This document shows positions 8,995 through 18,222 of a DNA stretch of 64,000 nt, piece after piece. A program made the translations under genes and the position numbers. Within the stretch, counting starts at the first letter, position 1; each line of letters opens with the position of its first letter. The notes beneath the pieces are model-generated. The model did no database searches. It saw only the letters and a program-made list of their open reading frames with translations, and was not told where the DNA came from. Origin of the DNA: Mariniphaga sp040772505 (GTDB lineage Bacteria > Bacteroidota > Bacteroidia > Bacteroidales > Prolixibacteraceae); the NCBI GenBank assembly GCA_040772505.1, contig JAXGYA010000005.1:131557-195556 (forward strand). The letters are read 5' to 3'.

Positions 8995-10296
8995 ATGAAA
9001 AACAAGAACAAAATACACTTTTTTTTATTAATCGCTTTACTGTTAAGTTTTCATGTTTCTCCGGCTCAGCTGACTGCGCCCGGAGCTTCCGGAATGACAA
9101 CAACTGAATATCGGGCTTTCCCGGAAACAGATAACATTTTTATTTTCTGCGTCGAAAGTGAAGGTATCCAAAATGGGGAACTTAACGTTCACACAACACT
9201 GCAAGGCACAAAAACATTTTTATGGGAAAAATACAACTCCGCATCCGTTGATTTTGAGTTTTACCATTCGGAAAGCCTTGACGGGCTGGAGTCTTCTATT
9301 AAATCACTGTCTGATGGCGGCTATCGTGTTACAATTAATCAGGGAGAAACTGCTGAGGTTTTCAGAGCATGGATATTCAACAGTTGGATTTCAGCCACCG
9401 CTGAAATTTCGGATTCCAACTGCGAATCATTCAGGTTAACAGGCGATTTCAATGCCTCGGAAATGATATATTATGACCCGGAGAGTAACGAAGAAATTGA
9501 AATTTTCAGAGACCTGAAAGTGGAGTGGAAAGATAAGGATGCAACGGTTGCAAGCGTGATTGATCCGCAAATATTTAGTCCGCCAACTGCCAACACCGAA
9601 TATAACTTCAGGATTTATGACCGTTTTGGATGTGCAGCGTCAGCCACCGTCCTTTACGAATCCATTGTAACCAAAGCAAAGTTTTCCCTTGACCCGATGC
9701 AGGGCGAAGCGCCCCTCACAGTTAATTTCAGGAATGAATCAGAAAATGGCAGTCCAAATATGTATGTGTGGTTTTTTTATAAAAACTTAGACGATCTGAA
9801 AAAAGAAGGAGAGAAAACACAACAGGCAATTGACAGCATTGACTTTGTGGCTTATGATGATTCCCCTGTCTGGACTTTTGAAAAATCGGGGAGTTACAAG
9901 GTAAAACTGGTTTCAAAAAAAGAATCAGAATTTTCAGTTTGTGTGGACACTGCCTATATGGATGACTTTATCACGATTGACACTTCATTTATCGCTGCAC
10001 CCAATGTTTTCACGCCAAACGGAGATGGCGTAAATGATCTGTTTGTGGTGAAGTTCTGGTCAATGAAAAATTTGAAAATTTCAATTTATAACCGCTGGGG
10101 AAAACGAATTCATTTTTGGGAGAGCAGTGATGTCAGGGGTTTTGGCAACACTTATACTGCCACCGTCTGGGATGGGCGATTAGGCGGCCGTTATGCCAGT
10201 CCCGGGGTATATTACTATGTTGCAGAGGGCAAAGGACGCGATGACAAAAACAGAAGAGCCAGAGGATTTTTTCATCTTTTCAGGGATAAAGAGTGA
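8995..10296 (+). CDS. PKD-domain protein with gliding-motility (type IX secretion) C-terminal domain
   Basis: A 433-residue secreted protein. It has a signal peptide (about 1-25, ending VSPAQ) and a central PKD-like domain (about 215-315, FSLDPMQGEAPLTVNFRN). The C-terminal domain of about 85 residues opens with PNVFTPNGDGVND, followed by ISIYNRWGKRIHFW and WDGRLGGRYASPGVYYYV. That last domain is the type B sorting domain used by the type IX secretion system, so the product should be exported across the outer membrane. It is transcribed divergently from the helicase. Cargo function is unknown; the secretion route is strongly indicated. Confidence 0.88.
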   Translation: MKNKNKIHFFLLIALLLSFHVSPAQLTAPGASGMTTTEYRAFPETDNIFIFCVESEGIQNGELNVHTTLQGTKTFLWEKYNSASVDFEFYHSESLDGLESSIKSLSDGGYRVTINQGETAEVFRAWIFNSWISATAEISDSNCESFRLTGDFNASEMIYYDPESNEEIEIFRDLKVEWKDKDATVASVIDPQIFSPPTANTEYNFRIYDRFGCAASATVLYESIVTKAKFSLDPMQGEAPLTVNFRNESENGSPNMYVWFFYKNLDDLKKEGEKTQQAIDSIDFVAYDDSPVWTFEKSGSYKVKLVSKKESEFSVCVDTAYMDDFITIDTSFIAAPNVFTPNGDGVNDLFVVKFWSMKNLKISIYNRWGKRIHFWESSDVRGFGNTYTATVWDGRLGGRYASPGVYYYVAEGKGRDDKNRRARGFFHLFRDKE

Positions 10297-10382
10297 TACC
10301 TTCCGGTATGATTTCCTTTTAAAATTTCATTTTTAATATCTTTCAACACACTACAAGCTGTCAATTAATTAGTTGCAATGCT

Positions 10383-10958
10383 ATGAAAATCAGTCAGAAA
10401 TTAAATTTTTTATTGAAAAACCTTGCTAAAGGTTTGCTGTGGCTGGCGATTCTTCTTGCAGCGTATCTATCCTTTGAGAAAATCATTATGACAAATGCCC
10501 CGGATATCTGGATTAAGCATTTTTATTCAAAACCTCTGATAATTTATCTCATTTTTTGTGCTTCTGAATTTTTTGTAGGAATAATTCCACCGGAAATATT
10601 TATGATTTGGGCTTCAAAAAGGGGAGATGTATGGACTTATATATCAATTATTGCTTTCCTTGCCGTGATCTCCTATTTTATGGGCTACCTCACATTTCTC
10701 ATCGGAAAAATGATTCATAAAAAGGTATCTTTCAGATACATCAGAATAAAATTTTTCAAACAGACCTGGCCTCAGCTAAAAAAATATGGGATTTTTTTTA
10801 TTATTGTTGCAGCGCTGACGCCGATCCCCTGGTCGGGCACTTGTCTGCTTGTTGGCTCTGCAGGTTATCCGTCAGACCGCTTTTTGAAATTAGCCCTGTT
10901 TCGCATTCTGCGCTTCGCCATGTATGGATTTATTGTGTATCAAACACATCATTTCTGA
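10383..10958 (+). CDS. DedA/VTT-like small membrane protein
   Basis: A 191-residue inner-membrane protein with about four to five hydrophobic helices (around 15-35, 50-70, 82-105, 135-155). The region ALTPIPWSGTCLLVGSAGYPSDRF resembles the conserved loop of VTT (DedA/SNARE-associated) proteins, which move lipids between membrane leaflets in characterised members. EFFVGIIPPEIFMIWASKRG is a similar re-entrant-loop motif. It is 86 bp downstream of the type IX cargo gene on the same strand and has no clear operon partner. The family call is probable; a specific role is not assigned. Confidence 0.65.
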   Translation: MKISQKLNFLLKNLAKGLLWLAILLAAYLSFEKIIMTNAPDIWIKHFYSKPLIIYLIFCASEFFVGIIPPEIFMIWASKRGDVWTYISIIAFLAVISYFMGYLTFLIGKMIHKKVSFRYIRIKFFKQTWPQLKKYGIFFIIVAALTPIPWSGTCLLVGSAGYPSDRFLKLALFRILRFAMYGFIVYQTHHF

Positions 10959-11080
10959 TTTGATTTTTTTGAATAAAAATATTCACTCCACACAAATTGA
11001 ATATTTTTAATCTCAATTGGCTTATTAAACATTAAAAAGCTTATTTTAGCAAGATTGTTTCATCTTAAAGCTAAAAGATT

Positions 11081-12238
11081 ATGAGGGCAATCACTCTTTT
11101 TTTCATCACCTTCCTTTTATCCTTTCATTTATACTCCCAGTCCGACTTTAACGGATTGAACATGAACATGGGTAATCTTTACCGTCTTTCCGATGCCAAA
11201 ACCCGATCCATCAGTCCGGAAAACTTCACCGGCGAAAAGGGGAAAGGCGGTATGGCTGTTCCTGATTCTGATGCACCCAAAAACACCGCAAACGCATCAC
11301 ATGCCGCCCGCGATTTGGGACAGGGCTGGAAAGTCAATCCTTTCATCCGGATTCAACCCGGTGAAACCTATACCCTTGCAGAAATTGACGGTCCCGGTGC
11401 AATTCAGCATATCTGGATGACGCCAACGGGAAACTGGAAATTCTCTATCATCCGGTTCTACTGGGATGATGAAGACACACCGTCGGTTGAAGTGCCGGTG
11501 GGTGATTTTTTCGCAATGGGCTGGAATGAATATGCTCCGCTAAGCTCGCTGGCGGTTTGCGTAAATCCGGGAAGCGCTTTCAACTGCTACTGGCCCATGC
11601 CGTTTCGCAAAAAATGCAAAATCACAATGGAAAACATCAACGACAAGGATGCAATGACACTTTACTATCAGATTGACTACACCCTGACGGAAGTGCCGGA
11701 AGATGCCGCCTATTTTCATGCACAGTACCGGCAGGCGTTTCCCAATGAAACATCCGACTATACCGTCATTGACAATATCAAGGGCAAAGGTCATTTTGTT
11801 GGCGTTTACATGGCGTGGGGAATAAACAACAACGGCTGGTGGGGCGAAGGGGAAATCAAATTTTTCATGGATGGCGACAACAAGTTTCCAACTATTTGCG
11901 GCACAGGCACTGAAGATTATTTCTGTGGTTCCTACAATTTTGACCGGAACGGGCAATATAGCGTTTTCAACACACCATACGCAGGCCTGCATCAGGTCAT
12001 TCGCCCTGACGGGACTTACAGATCACAACAACGTTTTGGGCTATACCGCTGGCATGTTCTGGACCCCATTCGCTTTGAAAAAGATTTAAGAATCACAATT
12101 CAGGACCTGGGATGGAGGCACGGCGGAAGATATCTTCCCCAAAAATCGGATATTTCATCGGTTACATACTGGTATCAGTCTGAGCCGCATTCAAAATTCC
12201 CAAAACTCCCCGGTTGGGAAGAACTGGAAATCAATTAA
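11081..12238 (+). CDS. GH172 (DUF2961) family glycoside hydrolase
   Basis: A 385-residue exported protein with a signal peptide (about 1-20, ending HLYSQS). The body matches DUF2961, now glycoside hydrolase family 172, whose characterised members act on fructofuranosyl or arabinofuranosyl linkages. Visible signatures are GPGAIQHIWMT, FYWDDEDTPSVEVPVGDFF and GTGTEDYFCGSYNF; the last carries acidic residues at the known active-site region. It lies 53 bp upstream of a FucP-like sugar permease, suggesting a degrade-and-import pair. Only 385 residues are present, at the short end for the family. The exact substrate cannot be read from the sequence. Confidence 0.85.
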   Translation: MRAITLFFITFLLSFHLYSQSDFNGLNMNMGNLYRLSDAKTRSISPENFTGEKGKGGMAVPDSDAPKNTANASHAARDLGQGWKVNPFIRIQPGETYTLAEIDGPGAIQHIWMTPTGNWKFSIIRFYWDDEDTPSVEVPVGDFFAMGWNEYAPLSSLAVCVNPGSAFNCYWPMPFRKKCKITMENINDKDAMTLYYQIDYTLTEVPEDAAYFHAQYRQAFPNETSDYTVIDNIKGKGHFVGVYMAWGINNNGWWGEGEIKFFMDGDNKFPTICGTGTEDYFCGSYNFDRNGQYSVFNTPYAGLHQVIRPDGTYRSQQRFGLYRWHVLDPIRFEKDLRITIQDLGWRHGGRYLPQKSDISSVTYWYQSEPHSKFPKLPGWEELEIN

Positions 12239-12291
12239 CTTCCCGGCACAAATTATTTTACCATCTCTCAATAGCAAAGTGAAAAACTGAT

Positions 12292-13719
12292 ATGAACAAA
12301 CAGCCATTTATTCCCAAAGGTATTTTGTGGCCTTTTATACTCCTAACATCGCTGTTTTTTGCATGGGCAATACCAAATAACCTGACTGACACCATGCTGG
12401 CAGCATTTAAGAGAATCATGAGCCTGACTGACTCAAAAACTGCATGGATTCAGGTTGCCTGCTATCTGCTCGGGTATGGAGGTTTTGCCATTCCGGCAGC
12501 TCTTTTTATCAAAAAATACACATATAAATCAGGCGTAATGTTAGGGCTTGCACTTTATGCTGCCGGAACATTTATTTTTTATCCTGCCATGCTTTTAGCC
12601 GGCGTGAACATAAACGTCAGTTTTTTAACCTTTTTGCTGGCATTAGTAGTTTTGTTTGCCGGGCTTTCCATTCTTGAAACATCGGCAAATTCCTACGTAT
12701 ATGCCATTGGGCCGGAGCAGACAGGAACCCGCAGGTTAAATTTCTCACAGTCATTCAATCCGTTTGGGGCAATTACGGGAGTTGTTTTGAGCCAGATTTT
12801 TATTTTATCTCAGCTCAATATGTTCAGTGCAGAGGAACGGGCATCCCTGCCACCCGATGAGCTGATCAAAATTCAGGGAAGTGAACTGAATGCAGTTACC
12901 ACAACATATGTGGCACTGGGACTGGTTATGCTGATTATTTTATTGGCTATCTATTTCACAAAAATGCCCAATGCGAGAGAAGATGATAAAAATCTGGACC
13001 TGAAAGGCACATTTAAACGGCTGTTAAAAAACAAAAACTACGTTTGGGGAGTTGTTGCCCAGTTCTTTTATGTGGGGGCTCAAATTGCCGTGTGGTCGTT
13101 TATCATTCGCTATGCAGTTCAACAACTTAATCTGGACACCCTTGTTGCCGGCCTGGGAAAGAATGCCTCAGCTGAGGAGATAATAGCAAAACTTCGTAAC
13201 GTTGAACCATTGGCTGCCGGATTCTACAATTTTACTGAAATGTTAGGGATAAAAGCATTTCTGCCCCGCACAACAGAGCAGGCAGGAGCAACTTACTATA
13301 TTCTTTCGCTGATACTGTTCGTTACCGGACGCTTCACCTTCACCTGGCTGATGAAATACTTTGCACCGCGCACTTTGCTGACAGTGCTTTCCTTTGTTGC
13401 AGCGGCATGCAGTCTGCTCACCGTTTACGGTGAGGGGTGGGCAGGTATTTACGCTTTAGTGGGCATTTCCGGTTGCATGTCGCTGATGTTTCCCACAATT
13501 TATGGGTTAGGCGTTACCGGACTGGGAGACGACACCAAAATCGGAGGAGCGGGAATGATTATGGCAATTGCAGGAGCAGCCGTTCTGACTCAAATTCAGG
13601 GTATTGTTTCCGACCAGGCAGGAAGTATTAAAATAGCCTTTTGGGTGCCTGCAGTTGCTTTTATGATTATCATGTATTACAGTGCTGTGGTTAGCAGAAA
13701 AACGGCAATTACAGGATAA
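12292..13719 (+). CDS. FucP-like major facilitator sugar:proton symporter
   Basis: A 475-residue inner-membrane carrier with about 12 transmembrane helices. The N-terminal LFFAWAIPNNLTDTMLAAFKR and the segment NSYVYAIGPEQTGTRRLNFSQSFNPFGAITG are typical of the FucP/GluP branch, which takes up fucose, glucose/galactose or similar sugars with protons. The Asn/Asp in helix 1 (NNLTD) and the NFSQSFNP stretch match the sugar-binding region of that branch. It follows the GH172 gene closely on the same strand. The fucP symbol is withheld because the sugar is unknown. Confidence 0.85.
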   Translation: MNKQPFIPKGILWPFILLTSLFFAWAIPNNLTDTMLAAFKRIMSLTDSKTAWIQVACYLLGYGGFAIPAALFIKKYTYKSGVMLGLALYAAGTFIFYPAMLLAGVNINVSFLTFLLALVVLFAGLSILETSANSYVYAIGPEQTGTRRLNFSQSFNPFGAITGVVLSQIFILSQLNMFSAEERASLPPDELIKIQGSELNAVTTTYVALGLVMLIILLAIYFTKMPNAREDDKNLDLKGTFKRLLKNKNYVWGVVAQFFYVGAQIAVWSFIIRYAVQQLNLDTLVAGLGKNASAEEIIAKLRNVEPLAAGFYNFTEMLGIKAFLPRTTEQAGATYYILSLILFVTGRFTFTWLMKYFAPRTLLTVLSFVAAACSLLTVYGEGWAGIYALVGISGCMSLMFPTIYGLGVTGLGDDTKIGGAGMIMAIAGAAVLTQIQGIVSDQAGSIKIAFWVPAVAFMIIMYYSAVVSRKTAITG

Positions 13720-13732
13720 ACAGGGAACAAAC

Positions 13733-13767
13733 TCTGATTTCGGTTGTTAGTACCAACTGAAATCAGA
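13733..13767 (+). promoter_or_regulatory. Strong hairpin just upstream of the DUF6787 start
   Basis: A 14-bp inverted repeat (TCTGATTTCGGTTG / CAACTGAAATCAGA, one G-T wobble) with a 7-nt loop ends 5 nt before the ATG at 13773. It lies after the FucP-like stop but has no T-run on the plus strand, so it is not a standard terminator. It may slow read-through or mask the start of the next gene. Function is inferred from position only. Confidence 0.4.
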
Positions 13768-13772
13768 ATGAT

Positions 13773-14072
13773 ATGATTGCAAGATTAAAGAAAAAGTGGA
13801 ACGTAAAAAATAATTTTCAGCTGGTTTTGATTCTCATCGTTTTTTCAATAACCGGCAGTGCATCAATAATTGTAAAAAAAGCTGCATTTCAATGGATAGG
13901 AATTGACGGAGATACTGCACTTTGGCTAAAGATTCCACTCTATGTTTTGATTGTTTTCCCTGCCTATCAGGTTCTGCTTCTGATAATCGGCACGCTGTTC
14001 GGGCAGTTCAGATTCGTCTGGGAAATGGAGAAAAAAATTTTTTCACTCTTTGATTTCAGAATGAAAAGATGA
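13773..14072 (+). CDS. DUF6787 small membrane protein
   Basis: A 99-residue protein with a basic N-terminus (RLKKKWNVKN), two hydrophobic helices (about 17-36 and 50-75) and the terminal motif FGQFRFVWEMEKKI, as in DUF6787 proteins of Bacteroidota. It overlaps msrA by 4 nt (ATGA), so the two are translationally coupled. Function is unknown. The family call rests on recognised sequence pattern and size. Confidence 0.65.
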   Translation: MIARLKKKWNVKNNFQLVLILIVFSITGSASIIVKKAAFQWIGIDGDTALWLKIPLYVLIVFPAYQVLLLIIGTLFGQFRFVWEMEKKIFSLFDFRMKR

Positions 14073-14677
14073 ATTTAATTTTACTCATTATAACAACACT
14101 TTTTATGAATTCGTTTTCGGAACAGAACAAAAATGTTGAACAAGCCACTTTGGGAGGGGGATGTTTCTGGTGTACCGAAGCAATTTTCCTGAAGCTTAAC
14201 GGAGTTGAAGAAGTAAAATCCGGATATAGCGGCGGGAAAATTAAAAATCCTTCATACCGTGAGGTTTGCACAGGACGCACCGGACATGCCGAAGTGATTC
14301 AAATTACTTTTGACCCTAAAATAATCAGTTTTGCGGAAATTCTTGAAGTTTTTTTTGCAACCCACGATCCCACCACATTAAACCGTCAGGGAAATGATAT
14401 TGGCACTCAGTACAGGTCAGTAATTTTCTATCACAATGAAGAGCAGAAAAAAATAGCTGAAAAAGTTTTATCCCTGCTCGAAAAAGATAAAGTGTATGAC
14501 AATCCGGTTGTTACCGAAATTACTCCTTTCAGTAATTTTTATCTTGCCGAAAATTACCATAACAATTATTTCGAACAAAATCCTGCTCAGCCATACTGCC
14601 AATTTGTGATTGCTCCGAAAGTGGAAAAGTTTCAAAAAATTTTCAAGGAGAAATTAAAGCAACTGGCAGTGAAGTGA
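14069..14677 (+). CDS. msrA: Peptide methionine sulfoxide reductase MsrA
   Basis: Reduces methionine-S-sulfoxide in proteins. The 202 residues carry GGGCFWCTEAIF with catalytic Cys32, the GYSGG and GHAEVIQITFDP blocks, and FFATHDPTTLNRQGNDIGTQYRS, all MsrA hallmarks. The first 17 residues are hydrophobic (NLILLIITTLFMNSFS), so the enzyme may be exported or membrane-anchored. It overlaps the DUF6787 gene by 4 nt and ends before a bidirectional terminator. Confidence 0.95.
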   Translation: MNLILLIITTLFMNSFSEQNKNVEQATLGGGCFWCTEAIFLKLNGVEEVKSGYSGGKIKNPSYREVCTGRTGHAEVIQITFDPKIISFAEILEVFFATHDPTTLNRQGNDIGTQYRSVIFYHNEEQKKIAEKVLSLLEKDKVYDNPVVTEITPFSNFYLAENYHNNYFEQNPAQPYCQFVIAPKVEKFQKIFKEKLKQLAVK

Positions 14678-14754
14678 CTGACAATGGCAATTAAAGAAAC
14701 TAAACAAAATTAATTAATTCGATGTCTTATTGACAATTAACTACGAGAAAGAAG

Positions 14755-14784
14755 AAATGGAAGACAAATGTCTTCCATTTTTTT
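14755..14784. terminator. Bidirectional terminator between msrA and the DUF1080 gene
   Basis: Perfect 12-bp arms (AAATGGAAGACA / TGTCTTCCATTT) with a 2-nt centre (in practice a 4-nt loop), flanked by T-runs in the plus direction and A-rich sequence in the other. It is placed between two convergent genes, so it should end transcription from both. Confidence 0.8.
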
Positions 14785-14803
14785 AAACTGTAATTTATGT
14801 TTT

Positions 14804-15562
14804 TCACAATTCCCTGATCCAGATATTTTTGAAACTTACCGGATTTCCATGGTCCTGAAGGATAACACTTCCCGGTCCGTGTTTTTTGATGCTGTATTCC
14901 GGAATTCCGATATATTCGGTAGGACCGCGCACTGACACATTGTTTTGCACCAACACACCGTTGTGAAGCACGGTTACTCTTGGCGGAGTAAAATAAGTGC
15001 CGTCATCATTAAACCGCGGTGCGGTGTAAATAATATCATAGGTCTGCCATTCACCCGGCGCTTTACAGGCATTCACAAGCGGAGCGTGCTGTTTATAAAT
15101 ACTGGCAGCCTGTCCGTTGCGATAGCTTCGATTATCGTAACTGTCCAAAATCTGCACTTCATATCTCTCCTGCAGAAAAATACCGCTATTCCCGCGCCCC
15201 TGGCTTGTTCCGACAATTTCTGTTGGTGAACGCCATTCAATATGCAACTGAAAATCATTAAACACACGTTTGGTTTTTATGACTCCCTCCCCTTTCACAA
15301 CCGTAACGCATCCATCTTCCACTTTCCATCCAGGCACTCCGCCTTTTCCGTTGGTCCACTCTCGTCCGATATCAACACCATCAAAAAGCACAATAGCATC
15401 CGAGGGCGCATCCAGAGGGGTTGCTCCGGGAGTAACTACCGGAACTTCAGGGTCCCAGATTTCAGTCATTTCAGGTTTCATGGGCATAGGGCTATCAGTT
15501 TGGGCAAACACTTGAAAAACTGCAAACAGCAGTAACACAGATATAATTCCAATTTTTTTCAT
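14804..15562 (-). CDS. DUF1080 (3-keto-disaccharide hydrolase-like) secreted protein
   Basis: A 252-residue exported protein with a signal peptide (about 1-20, ending VFAQTD). It contains a jelly-roll concanavalin-like domain of the DUF1080 family: IVLFDGVDIGREWTNGKG near the start, FQLHIEWRSP, GNSGIFLQERYEVQILDSY and a C-terminal FKNIWIREL. Related proteins hydrolyse 3-keto-glucosides and are common in polysaccharide-degrading Bacteroidota. The gene is isolated: a terminator lies at its 3' end and the phosphohexomutase gene 42 bp upstream. Enzyme activity is inferred from family only. Confidence 0.82.
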   Translation of the reverse strand: MKKIGIISVLLLFAVFQVFAQTDSPMPMKPEMTEIWDPEVPVVTPGATPLDAPSDAIVLFDGVDIGREWTNGKGGVPGWKVEDGCVTVVKGEGVIKTKRVFNDFQLHIEWRSPTEIVGTSQGRGNSGIFLQERYEVQILDSYDNRSYRNGQAASIYKQHAPLVNACKAPGEWQTYDIIYTAPRFNDDGTYFTPPRVTVLHNGVLVQNNVSVRGPTEYIGIPEYSIKKHGPGSVILQDHGNPVSFKNIWIREL

Positions 15563-15604
15563 TTTAAAAAATTTATTTGGTTGACAATAAAATAATCCCT
15601 CTCT

Positions 15605-17347
15605 TTAAAGATTCAGCTCCTCAATTATAGAATCAATTTTTGCATCGGCGGCTTGTTCGGCTCTATCGTAATCTGCACGTGAATTCAGTTTTTCTTTCAC
15701 TTCAAAGTAGAACTTCATTTTTGGTTCCGTTCCTGAAGGACGAATTGAGATTTTTGTTCCATCGTTAGTGAAAAACTGAAGAACATTTGATGTAACTTTC
15801 TGATCAATTTTTCTCTCATCACCGGTAATCATATTTTTTGCCTTCAGTAGTGAATAATCTTTAATCCATTCTACCCGCGAGCCGCCAATGTTCTGCGGGG
15901 GTTCCGAACGGAATTTCCGCATCATCTTCTGAATTTCATCTGCACCCTCCTTTCCGGGACGGGCGATTGATTTCATTCTTTCCCGGGAATAACCGTACTC
16001 AAGGTAAATATCCTGAAGTAGCTCATACAATGTTTTACCCTGTTCCTTTGCCCATGCCGTGATTTCAGCCATCAGCGCGCAAGATGAGATTGCATCTTTG
16101 TCGCGCACAAAATCGGCAGGCATAAATCCAAAGCTCTCTTCGCCGCCGCCTATGAATTTTTTCTTCTCTTCATTTTCGCGGATTACTTCAGCAATAAACT
16201 TAAATCCGGTATAAACATCATAAAGTTCAATGTCATTTTTAGAAGCTATTTCAGCAATCAATTCGGTGGAAACAATGGTTTTTACGATATATTCATTGCC
16301 CTTCAGCAAGCCGGATTTCTTCATTTGAGTGATAATGTAGTAGAAGAATATCAGCGCAGTCTGATTCCCGTTAAGTATCACAAACTTACCCTTATCGTTT
16401 TTAACTGCCACGCCATAACGGTCAGCATCAGGGTCGGTTGCCATTATCAGTTCGGCATCTACCTCATAACCCTTTTTAATAGCCATATCCATGGCTGCCT
16501 CTTCCTCCGGATTGGGCGAAATAACTGTGGGAAAATCACCACTTACAATATCCTGTTCGGGCACATTTATAATATTTGTGAATCCAAACTTCCGCAAGGC
16601 TGCTGGTCCAAGCTTCACTGCCGTACCATGAATTGGAGTAAACACAATTTTCATATCCTTGTGCTTTTCCACAACCTCGGGGGACAACGAAACGCTCTTC
16701 ACTTTTTTAAGGAATTTATTATCCATCTCTTCACCCATGATTTCAATATGATCGTCAGAACCATCAAAACGGATATCTTCAACCTTCACTTTCGACACCT
16801 CCTCAACAATATTGACATCGTGGGGTGGAACTACCTGAGAACCATCGTTCCAGTATGCTTTGTATCCGTTGTACTCTTTCGGATTGTGCGATGCGGTAAT
16901 CATAATTCCGCTTTGGCAACCAAGCTCTCTGATTGCAAATGAGAGTTCGGGAGTCGGTCTCAAATCTTCAAACAGATAGGCTTTAATTCCGTTTGTCGCA
17001 AAAACTTTTGCGCTGCTTTCGGCAAAAGTACGGCTGTTGTTGCGGCAATCGTGCCCAATGGCAACTTTAATCTGCGGCAAATGGGCAAACTCCTTTTTCA
17101 GATAATTGGCAAGTCCCTGATTTGCAGCCCCGATTGTATATTTATTCACGCGATTGGTACCTGCCCCCATAATTCCGCGAAGACCGCCGGTGCCAAACTC
17201 CAGGTTTTTGTAAAAAGCATCTATCAACTCCGTTTTATCATCAGCGTCAAGCATCCTCCTGACCTCCGTGCGCGTTTCTTCATCATATTTGTCTGAAAGC
17301 CACTCTTGTGCTCTCTCCTGCACTTGCTTTAATAATTCTTTTTCCAT
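15605..17347 (-). CDS. Phosphohexomutase (phosphoglucomutase/phosphomannomutase family)
   Basis: Interconverts hexose 1- and 6-phosphates, here probably feeding glucose-1-phosphate to the adjacent rfbA product. The 580 residues hold the catalytic phosphoserine Ser153 in TASHNPKEYNGYK, the metal loop DPDADRYGVAV, the sugar loop GGEESFGF and the phosphate-binding RPSGTEPKMKFYF near the C-terminus. Length fits the longer Bacteroidota phospho-sugar mutases. It starts 11 bp after rfbD on the same strand and is the last gene of the dTDP-rhamnose operon. Confidence 0.93.
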   Translation of the reverse strand: MEKELLKQVQERAQEWLSDKYDEETRTEVRRMLDADDKTELIDAFYKNLEFGTGGLRGIMGAGTNRVNKYTIGAANQGLANYLKKEFAHLPQIKVAIGHDCRNNSRTFAESSAKVFATNGIKAYLFEDLRPTPELSFAIRELGCQSGIMITASHNPKEYNGYKAYWNDGSQVVPPHDVNIVEEVSKVKVEDIRFDGSDDHIEIMGEEMDNKFLKKVKSVSLSPEVVEKHKDMKIVFTPIHGTAVKLGPAALRKFGFTNIINVPEQDIVSGDFPTVISPNPEEEAAMDMAIKKGYEVDAELIMATDPDADRYGVAVKNDKGKFVILNGNQTALIFFYYIITQMKKSGLLKGNEYIVKTIVSTELIAEIASKNDIELYDVYTGFKFIAEVIRENEEKKKFIGGGEESFGFMPADFVRDKDAISSCALMAEITAWAKEQGKTLYELLQDIYLEYGYSRERMKSIARPGKEGADEIQKMMRKFRSEPPQNIGGSRVEWIKDYSLLKAKNMITGDERKIDQKVTSNVLQFFTNDGTKISIRPSGTEPKMKFYFEVKEKLNSRADYDRAEQAADAKIDSIIEELNL

Positions 17348-17358
17348 AATTATATCTT

Positions 17359-18222
17359 TTAAAGTTTTTTCAGGAATTGTTTCAAACTCTCTTTCCAGTA
17401 TGGAATTTCCAGATTAAAAGTAGTTTTAATTTTTGATTTATTCAACACACTAAAATGTGGCCTCTGCACAGATGAATGGAATTCATCCGACAAAACCGGG
17501 TTTACTTTACATTCTATTCCGGCTAATTCAAAAATTGCTTTGGCAAAATCATACCAGCTTGCCACACCTTCGTTTGAATAATGATAAATTCCGCCATTTT
17601 TTTTCCGGCTGTTTTTATCGTCATGGCTGATTACCGAGAGTGCGGCACGCGCCAAATCTTCAGCACATGTTGGTGTTCCAACCTGATCAAAAACAACATT
17701 CAGTGTATCACGCTCCTGCCCCATCCTAAGCATTGTTTTAACAAAATTCTTTCCATAGGAAGAGTAGAGCCACGATGTGCGAATGATTATTGTATCAGAA
17801 TTAACTTCAAGGCATCGCCTTTCGCCGGCAAACTTGGTAGCTCCATAAACTCCCAAAGGATTTACGGTGTCTGTTTCTCTATATGGGACAGGTGATTTTC
17901 CATCGAAAACATAATCTGTTGAGACATGAATAAATCCTGCCTGCGACTCTTTAGCCGCTTCGGCTAAAACTCCGGGAGCAACCGTATTGACAGCCCTTGC
18001 AGTTTCAATATCTGCCTCTGCATTTTCAACAGCAGTGTATGCCGCACAATTAATTAAGAATCCCGGATTAATTTTTTGAAAATATTCCGCTACGCTCTTT
18101 TCATCAGTTATGTCTAATGAATCAGCATCGGTGAAAAAAAACTCCCATTGCGAAAATTGTGCTGACAACTCCTTAATTGTGCTTCCCAGCTGTCCGTATG
18201 CGCCTGTAACCAGAATCTTCAT
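17359..18222 (-). CDS. rfbD: dTDP-4-dehydrorhamnose reductase
   Basis: Last step of dTDP-L-rhamnose synthesis, NAD(P)H-dependent, cytosolic. The 287-residue protein has the Rossmann motif TGAYGQLG at 6-13, the STDYVFDG block, and catalytic YGATKFAGE (Tyr/Lys). It overlaps rfbC by 4 nt (ATGA), showing tight coupling, and lies 11 bp before the phosphohexomutase. Confidence 0.94.
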   Translation of the reverse strand: MKILVTGAYGQLGSTIKELSAQFSQWEFFFTDADSLDITDEKSVAEYFQKINPGFLINCAAYTAVENAEADIETARAVNTVAPGVLAEAAKESQAGFIHVSTDYVFDGKSPVPYRETDTVNPLGVYGATKFAGERRCLEVNSDTIIIRTSWLYSSYGKNFVKTMLRMGQERDTLNVVFDQVGTPTCAEDLARAALSVISHDDKNSRKKNGGIYHYSNEGVASWYDFAKAIFELAGIECKVNPVLSDEFHSSVQRPHFSVLNKSKIKTTFNLEIPYWKESLKQFLKKL

